Below, in pieces: positions 62,352 through 64,000 of a stretch of DNA of 64,000 nucleotides. The translations under genes were made by a program, and so were the position numbers. Source of the DNA: Leucobacter sp. Ag1 (GTDB taxonomy: Bacteria; Actinomycetota; Actinomycetes; Actinomycetales; Microbacteriaceae). The notes under the pieces were generated by a model, which searched no databases, had not been told where the DNA came from, and worked only from the letters and a program-made list of their open reading frames with translations. Within the stretch, counting starts at the first letter, position 1; every line of letters begins with the position of its first letter. The stretch lies in the NCBI RefSeq assembly GCF_000980875.1, contig NZ_LAYO01000111.1:124001-188000 (forward strand), given 5' to 3'.

Positions 62352-64000
62352 TCACCCCTGCTGTTCAGGGGGTATCGATTCGATTCCTCTCTGGGGCACC
62401 CAAGTGGCGAGGTTCGAACTTTGCCCCATCTCAACAAAGGGCACTGTTCGAGCCTCGCCCGCCCCGGCAGCCCAGTTCAGGGCGTTCGCGCTGACCTCGG
62501 GATCGAGGAGCACTTCGTAGGGTCGCTCGTTCTCGACGTGCAGGGTGTTGTCCTCGTCAATGAAAATCTTGGTGAAGAACGCCTGGTTGCACAGACGCCG
62601 GTTCGCGTCGTCGCAGCGCCGGTAGATTTCTGCGCAGTTCTCCAAGAGATCGAGCGAGTCGTCCAGGTTCTCTCGGGCTTCGCTGTACTCGCCGTGGTGC
62701 GAGTTCAGACGCTGCTCGACCTGGTACAGCTCACTGCTGAGAGACTGCTGCTCGCGCTTGAGTTGCGCAAGGGTGATCGCGTCGGCGTAGAACGCCTGCA
62801 AGAGCTTGTCCTGGTGCGCGATGATCCGATCCCGGTTTTTTGTGAGCTGGTCGAGCTCGTGTGCTTCACCGGCCATCATGAGGTCGAGTTCGTGGTGCAG
62901 CATCCCGGCGAGGGTATCGCGGTGCGCAGGGGTGATCTGCACTCGCTCGTAGTAGTCCTCGATCATTCGTTCCACGTCTTCGATGAGGATCGCCTGTCTC
63001 GTGCAGTCGGTGCGCTTCGAGTGCCGGCCTGCGCACACGAAGTAGGGGTACACGTCGTTGTAGCGGTTCTTCGCGTTGTTCACGATGAGGCGTGATCCGC
63101 ATTCCCCGCAGTAGATCGTGCCTTTCAGGTAGTGGCTGTGCGTCTGGGTCGCTTCGCCGGAGTTCCGGTTCGCGATGAGCACCGACTGCACCTGGTACCA
63201 GACTTCGGCGGGAACGAGCGGTTCATGCGCGCCCTTGTACTGCACGCCGCGATAGATCACATCGCCCTTGTAGTACGGGTTGGTCAGCATCCGATGGATC
63301 GCCGACAGCACGGGCGGCTTCGCCGGCCGACGTGGTGAGGGCACGGTGACGAGGCCACGGTTCTCGAGTTCTTCGTGGAGCTGCGAGAGCGTCCAGCTGC
63401 CGGACGCATACGCCTTGAACGCCCACTCGACCAGCGGCGCGCGCATGGGGTCGATTTCGACGGTGCGCATCTCACGGCCGAGCTCGTCGCGGGTGAGGAT
63501 GTTGAGGTACCCCATCGGAGCCTTACCGACGGTGCCGCCGTTCGCGGCCTTCTGGCTCATACCCTTCACGACCTCGGTGGCGAGGTTTCGGGAATAGAAC
63601 TCCGCGATCGTGGACATGATGCCATGCAGAAGCATCCCGGACGGCGTCTCATCAATGTTCTCCGTTGCCGAGACAAGCATCACGCCGGCCTCCTGCAACG
63701 CCATATGGATCGTCACGTCGTCGGCACGGTTCCTCGCGAGCCGATCGACCTTGTGAACAATGCAATAGGTGATCTTGTGCGTCTTGACGTACTGGATCAT
63801 CCGCATCAGCTCGGGCCGGTCGGCCTTCCGCGCCGACTCCCCGGCATCCACGAACTCTTCAACGATGGTCGCGGAGAGCTGGTCGGCCTTCCGTAGATTC
63901 GCCTCACGTTGCGCGGGGATGGAGAACCCCTCGTCAGTACCTCCCTTCTCCGCCTGCTCCTTCGTTGAGACGCGAAGGTAGGAAACCGCCAGTGCGAGCC
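62352..64000 (-). CDS. Large serine recombinase, 5' end outside window
   Basis: About 549 residues visible; the N-terminus lies beyond 64000. The frame stays open upstream of GTG 63851: the nucleophile region YLRVSTKEQAEKGG is encoded near 63980. This is followed by the resolvase core (VDRLARNRADDV, SGMLLHGIMSTIAEFYSRN), a recombinase domain, a zinc ribbon (CGECGSRLIVNN) and a coiled coil (about residue 380-470). Such enzymes mobilise phages or integrative elements. Its last codons cross the prophage attR core and end 27 bp inside phage DNA at TGA 62352. It belongs to a second element next to the tRNA. Confidence 0.9.
   Translation of the reverse strand, partial: LALAVSYLRVSTKEQAEKGGTDEGFSIPAQREANLRKADQLSATIVEEFVDAGESARKADRPELMRMIQYVKTHKITYCIVHKVDRLARNRADDVTIHMALQEAGVMLVSATENIDETPSGMLLHGIMSTIAEFYSRNLATEVVKGMSQKAANGGTVGKAPMGYLNILTRDELGREMRTVEIDPMRAPLVEWAFKAYASGSWTLSQLHEELENRGLVTVPSPRRPAKPPVLSAIHRMLTNPYYKGDVIYRGVQYKGAHEPLVPAEVWYQVQSVLIANRNSGEATQTHSHYLKGTIYCGECGSRLIVNNAKNRYNDVYPYFVCAGRHSKRTDCTRQAILIEDVERMIEDYYERVQITPAHRDTLAGMLHHELDLMMAGEAHELDQLTKNRDRIIAHQDKLLQAFYADAITLAQLKREQQSLSSELYQVEQRLNSHHGEYSEARENLDDSLDLLENCAEIYRRCDDANRRLCNQAFFTKIFIDEDNTLHVENERPYEVLLDPEVSANALNWAAGAGEARTVPFVEMGQSSNLATWVPQRGIESIPPEQQG
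62379..62399. other. attR core of the prophage
   Basis: 21 bp identical to 24808-24828. It is also the coding sequence for seven residues (VPQRGIE) near the C-terminus of the adjacent serine recombinase. Confidence 0.9.

Larger units (their letters stand above)
24808..62399. mobile_element. Complete siphovirus-type prophage in tRNA-Arg(CCT)
   Basis: 37.6 kb between identical 21-bp cores. It contains a tyrosine integrase next to attR, an immunity region, recombination, replication, methylation, packaging, HK97-type head, long flexible tail (1147-residue tape measure) and lysis genes. All large genes are intact and overlap tightly, mostly by 4 bp. Head order (HNH, small and large terminase, portal, protease, capsid) is that of cos-type siphoviruses. 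Whether it still forms particles cannot be seen from sequence. Confidence 0.95.

Noticed and set aside
62341-62378. Second tRNA-Arg at attR
   Set aside because: Only the 21-bp 3' end is repeated; no D-arm or anticodon arm lies upstream, so it is an att remnant.

Overview
The window is high-GC actinobacterial DNA, probably from a Microbacteriaceae-like host (Leucobacter-type is my best guess; genus not proven). This rests on the XPB helicase/helicase-associated pair, a cold-shock/DUF3027 pair, a DtxR/IdeR-type regulator, class C sortase pili and TAGGCT-like -10 boxes. About 26 kb of host chromosome (1-24827) and 1.6 kb on the right (62400-64000) flank an intact-looking 37.6-kb siphovirus-type prophage.

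Host left arm. 1-8330 holds a peptide-utilisation locus: an M81 (MlrC-like) peptidase and a ROK regulator on the minus strand, divergent from a DppABC-DF-type ABC importer. 8388-12306 holds XPB helicase, a helicase-associated protein and a small membrane protein on the minus strand. 12486-13692 is a long cold-shock protein overlapping a DUF3027 protein. 13998-20192 is a compact sortase-assembled pilus operon: a von Willebrand A tip adhesin, a backbone pilin and a class C sortase, with a strong hairpin between pilin and sortase. Then come SerC, a DtxR/IdeR-like regulator, glutamate dehydrogenase, a secreted NlpC/P60-like hydrolase and tRNA-Arg(CCT).

Prophage (24808-62399). It sits in the 3' end of tRNA-Arg(CCT), bounded by 21-bp identical att cores. 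Nearly all its genes read leftwards in one long, tightly overlapping series. From the right these are: integrase, ImmA-like protease and repressor (plus strand); a divergent Cro-like gene and an excisionase-like gene; small membrane proteins; a recombination module (RusA, PD-(D/E)XK nuclease, RecT); a replication module (HNH protein, initiator-like protein, loader-size protein, zinc protein, DnaB); two DNA methyltransferases; an accessory block rich in membrane and envelope proteins, including a potassium channel; then HNH, terminases, portal-MuF fusion, protease, HK97-fold capsid, connectors, major tail protein, frameshifted tail chaperones, tape measure, minor tail proteins, M23 endolysin and two holin-like proteins. 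All expected modules are present and no structural gene is visibly broken, so the prophage may be inducible.

Control logic. Divergent promoters at 59866-59997 share TTGCAG -35 boxes, and these lie in a CTTGCAG/CTGCAAG operator. The repressor transcript appears leaderless. Repressor plus ImmA-type protease suggests induction by proteolysis in trans. Right of attR is a large serine recombinase, cut by the window edge, whose last codons are encoded by the att core and phage DNA. A second mobile element therefore probably abuts the same tRNA.
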